From Candidatus Glassbacteria bacterium RIFCSPLOWO2_12_FULL_58_11 (GTDB taxonomy: Bacteria; Gemmatimonadota; Glassbacteria; GWA2-58-10): a stretch of DNA of 10,420 nt. Below are positions 8,209 through 10,420 of the stretch, one piece after another (positions within the stretch are counted from its first letter, which is position 1; every line of letters begins with the position of its first letter). The notes beneath the pieces are model-generated. The model made no database searches. It saw only the letters and a program-made list of their open reading frames with translations, and had not been told where the DNA came from. The position numbers and the translations under genes are program-made. The DNA lies in the NCBI GenBank assembly GCA_001780825.1, contig MFIX01000009.1:1-10420 (forward strand), read 5' to 3'.

Positions 8209-8237
8209 ATAATAGCTATTTACGGCTGTCCGGTCAA
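8209..8237 (-). promoter_or_regulatory. Sigma70-type promoter of the SGNH-hydrolase operon
   Basis: On the minus strand, TTGACC (8232-8237) is separated by exactly 17 bases from TATTAT (8209-8214), a five-of-six match to each consensus hexamer in an AT-rich patch of otherwise GC-rich DNA. Transcription would start near 8202, leaving a leader of about 40 bases before the start codon at 8162 or 8156. It lies just downstream of the terminator of the preceding unit, as expected for an operon promoter. Confidence 0.7.
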
Positions 8238-8295
8238 GATTCTGTTTGCCGGCCGGGGAGGCCGCACGGAGGCATTGCGCTTGGCTCGCCGGGTC

Positions 8296-8336
8296 AAAAA
8301 AAACTCCCGGCCCGGCATAAGCGCCGGGCCGGGAGT
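8296..8336 (-). terminator. Intrinsic terminator after the PorV/PorQ-like gene
   Basis: On the minus strand a perfect 14-base stem (ACTCCCGGCCCGGC, arms 8323-8336 and 8303-8316) with a six-base loop is followed directly by a run of seven to eight T. It begins 33 bases after the stop codon at 8370 and separates this unit from the promoter of the SGNH operon. Confidence 0.93.
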
Positions 8337-8369
8337 CGATGCTGGATAACTTCAACCGAAGGCCGGCTA

Positions 8370-9581
8370 TTAGAAGCCGAAGCTGACGGTGAAGAAGTTA
8401 TCTGCGGTCAACCGGCCTTTGTTGCGATAGGCGTAGTTGAAGTCGATCGTCTTGCCGGCGAAGTCTCTCTTGATGCCTCCGCCGAAGCTGATCCCGCGCC
8501 AGGTCGGATCATCGCCCAGGTACGAGTACCCGAACTGATCTGAGCCTTGGGTGTATTCATCGGTCTGGATCAGCCAGCCCATGCGCAGGGCAGCGGAAAG
8601 GAACGGAGTGAAGTTGTAGTTCAGCTCTGTTCCGGTGGCGTAACTGATCGGTGTGGTGCTGTTACGCCACAGCTCGCCGGTAGCCAGCCAGTTGGCTTTT
8701 TCGTTGGTCGCCAGGTTGTAGGAGAGCCCCAGCTTGACCACCGTGGGCAGACGATAGGTGTGGGTCTGACGATAGACCCAGCGGTCTGCCCGGCGCGCGA
8801 GGGCATTTGGGTCGGTGGAGTAGTCCACGTAACCCTTAGGAATGCTCCCGCCTCTGTCCTCGGGCCCTACCTCATACAGCAGGTTGGGGCCGCGCATGGT
8901 GATGTTGGTTCCCAGGTTCTGCATCGCGAAAGCAAAACGTAATTCGCGATCCAGGAAGTCCGTGTGGTAAATCGCGCCGGCGTCGATGGCAAAAGCATTG
9001 CCGGCGATATTACCGAAGACGTCCTGGTGGACGTACTTTGCGCTCAAGCCGGCGACGAAGCGGTCGGACAGGTTGTAGGCAAAGCTTCCGCCCATCTGGA
9101 AATCATAGGCGTTGAACGTGCGCCCGATCCCGTTGGGGGAGTTCACCGTGGTGATCTCCATTTCCGGGATGTCCAGATAGCCGAAGAACCCGCCGATAAC
9201 CAGGTTCCCATCCAACAGCGGGGCCGCCGCCGCCGCATAGCTGTAAGTGAGGTCCAGGGTGTAATCCACCACATTGACCATCACTTCCCGCTTGTTGAGG
9301 AAGCCCAACCCGGCGGGATTCCACCAGATCGAGCTGATGTCGTCGGCCACAGCGGAGTAGGAGCTTCCCATGCCGATGCCGCGGGCACCAACCGGGATTT
9401 CCAGAAACTCCGCCGCTCTCACGCCGACAAAGGATGCCGATTCAGGCCGTCCCTGGACCGGGTACTTGTCCAGGCCGCTGTATTCCTGCCGCGCAACACC
9501 CTGCGCGAGCAGGGGGACCGTGACGAACGACAGGATGGCGACGGCGTTCATTAAGGCACGAAAGGCCGTTTTTCTTAACAT
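8370..9581 (-). CDS. PorV/PorQ family outer-membrane beta-barrel protein
   Basis: 403 residues. The start ATG has a near-perfect GGAGGT (minus strand, 9587-9592) five bases upstream. Residues 1-26 are a Sec signal peptide ending in PLLA. Residues about 57-94 carry the family hallmark: the GARGIGMG glycine-rich turn, SAVADDISSIWWNPAGL, then alternating amphipathic strands typical of a FadL-like barrel. The chain ends in an aromatic strand (FFTVSFGF), the usual outer-membrane insertion signal. Length fits PorV (roughly 380-400 residues). In Bacteroidetes, PorV escorts type IX secretion cargo to the attachment complex; PorQ takes part in cargo handling at the surface. The sequence does not tell me which of these it is, or whether it is one of the many uncharacterised paralogs. 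It sits 69 bases after a gene whose product ends in a type IX-like sorting domain, with no terminator between, and a strong terminator follows its stop. Confidence 0.92.
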   Translation of the reverse strand: MLRKTAFRALMNAVAILSFVTVPLLAQGVARQEYSGLDKYPVQGRPESASFVGVRAAEFLEIPVGARGIGMGSSYSAVADDISSIWWNPAGLGFLNKREVMVNVVDYTLDLTYSYAAAAAPLLDGNLVIGGFFGYLDIPEMEITTVNSPNGIGRTFNAYDFQMGGSFAYNLSDRFVAGLSAKYVHQDVFGNIAGNAFAIDAGAIYHTDFLDRELRFAFAMQNLGTNITMRGPNLLYEVGPEDRGGSIPKGYVDYSTDPNALARRADRWVYRQTHTYRLPTVVKLGLSYNLATNEKANWLATGELWRNSTTPISYATGTELNYNFTPFLSAALRMGWLIQTDEYTQGSDQFGYSYLGDDPTWRGISFGGGIKRDFAGKTIDFNYAYRNKGRLTADNFFTVSFGF

Positions 9582-9650
9582 AAATTACCTCCATCTAAAC
9601 GCATCGGGAAGAAAACATAATCCGGCAAATGACAGACCGAGCGGTAAGGC

Positions 9651-10420
9651 TCAGTTGACGATATAGAACTTGCCGGTATGCGTTTTCCCCCGAGAGTCCG
9701 TCACGTGGTAGAAATAAAGACCGCTAGCCACGGTCTGGCCGAAACGGTTTCTCAGATTCCAGGGCTCCTGCCCGCCATGATTGTCGTAACCGGTCAGCGC
9801 CCTGGGCTCGCTCTGCGTGTTCAAACGGTCCCAATCCGTGTAATCGCCCCAGCCGTTACGGTTGGCGCCGATGTGATTGAGCACGTTGACCAGGTGTCCG
9901 CCCAATGAGTAGATGCGGATCGTGCAGCGATCCGGCAGGTTGACGAAGTCGATCCGGCGGGAATCCGGCGAAAGATCCAGGAACGATGAAGCGAGGTAAG
10001 GATTCGGCACGACCATGATCTTGCTCAGGTCGATGTCTTCCGCATTCAGCGAACTGGGCGTGACGTCGAATTTCCACTTGTCGCCCGGAACGATTACGTC
10101 CGGTTGCTGGCTGAACGTCGTCCCGCTCCAGTCGCCGAAAGCGGAAGTGACGGTCATGACAGTGCCGGCGGCCGGCATCGAGGCGACATCGGAGAACTTG
10201 AAGGCCGCACCATCGACCCAGATATAGAAATCATCCGTGTTGCTCGCCGGAATGGTCTCGACCAGTTTCAGGCCGCGCTCGGCTTGCGGAACCTTGACAT
10301 TATCGTCGCCGCCATATTCGAAGCCCATATCCCAGAGGAAATCCTCGAGGCTGTTGCCCGCGGGGATGAAGCCCCAGTTCCGGTCATCGATATAGGGACT
10401 GAAGGCAACCGATCCGCCGC
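9651..10420 (-). CDS. Secreted protein with FlgD/type IX-like C-terminal sorting domain (5' end beyond window)
   Basis: The frame is open from the right edge (first full codon ends at 10418), giving the last 255 residues of a larger protein; the ATG at 10328 is internal, since 30 in-frame codons precede it. The C-terminal part has the features of FlgD-Ig/type IX sorting domains: MVVPNPY at visible residues 135-141, a CTIRIYSLGG strand pair, then GQTVASGLYFYHV and a closing GKFYIVN. Such tails direct proteins through the outer membrane by the type IX system in FCB-group bacteria; the domain is longer here because of an insert rich in Trp, Asn and Gly between the strands. The visible part upstream of the domain shows beta-rich sequence but no recognisable enzyme motif, so the function of the main body is unknown. 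It is probably cotranscribed with the PorV/PorQ-like gene that follows after 69 bases. Confidence 0.85.
   Translation of the reverse strand, partial: GGSVAFSPYIDDRNWGFIPAGNSLEDFLWDMGFEYGGDDNVKVPQAERGLKLVETIPASNTDDFYIWVDGAAFKFSDVASMPAAGTVMTVTSAFGDWSGTTFSQQPDVIVPGDKWKFDVTPSSLNAEDIDLSKIMVVPNPYLASSFLDLSPDSRRIDFVNLPDRCTIRIYSLGGHLVNVLNHIGANRNGWGDYTDWDRLNTQSEPRALTGYDNHGGQEPWNLRNRFGQTVASGLYFYHVTDSRGKTHTGKFYIVN

Noticed and set aside
8370..9581. FadL-type fatty-acid transporter instead of PorV/PorQ
   Set aside because: The fold is FadL-like, but the GARGIGMG and ADDISSIWWNPAGL motifs are the PorV/PorQ hallmark, and a sorting-domain protein is next door.
1..10420. CRISPR array, tRNA, rRNA, insertion sequence, toxin-antitoxin or phage-defence system
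   Set aside because: No spaced direct repeats, cloverleaf, transposase motif or defence-type domain was seen on either strand.

Overview
All convincing genes in this GC-rich window lie on the minus strand, so transcription runs from position 10420 toward position 1. The best guess at the source is an uncultured member of the FCB (Fibrobacteres-Chlorobi-Bacteroidetes) superphylum. The reason is the pairing of a secreted protein whose tail resembles a type IX secretion sorting domain with a PorV/PorQ-family outer-membrane protein. No rRNA or other phylogenetic marker is present, so the phylum is inference only.

Right-hand unit (about 10420-8296): the C-terminal 255 residues of a large secreted protein end in a FlgD/type IX-like C-terminal domain. 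After 69 bases comes a PorV/PorQ-like barrel protein with a strong ribosome binding site. A textbook intrinsic terminator closes this unit.

Left-hand unit (8237 to beyond position 1): a well-formed sigma70-type promoter precedes four genes in a row. Two are tandem paralogous membrane-anchored SGNH/GDSL hydrolases, each carrying seven C-terminal TPRs plus a TPR-like insertion inside the hydrolase domain. Next is a secreted two-domain alpha/beta hydrolase of the acetyl-xylan-esterase type, whose second domain has lost the nucleophile motif. Last is a Tat-exported putative TIM-barrel glycoside-hydrolase-like protein that runs off the left edge. Gaps are short (101, 46 and 35 bases) and no terminator is visible, so the four are probably one operon. 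The 101-base gap holds a perfect 28-base palindrome that looks like a dispersed repeat.

Taken together, the left unit encodes several exported or envelope-facing hydrolases, probably for ester and glycosidic bonds in a polysaccharide or envelope polymer; the substrate cannot be read from the sequence. No CRISPR array, tRNA, rRNA, transposase or phage gene was seen. The most unusual points are the tandem SGNH-TPR duplication with an interrupted catalytic domain, the degenerate second hydrolase domain, and short upstream ORFs whose stops overlap non-ATG start codons.
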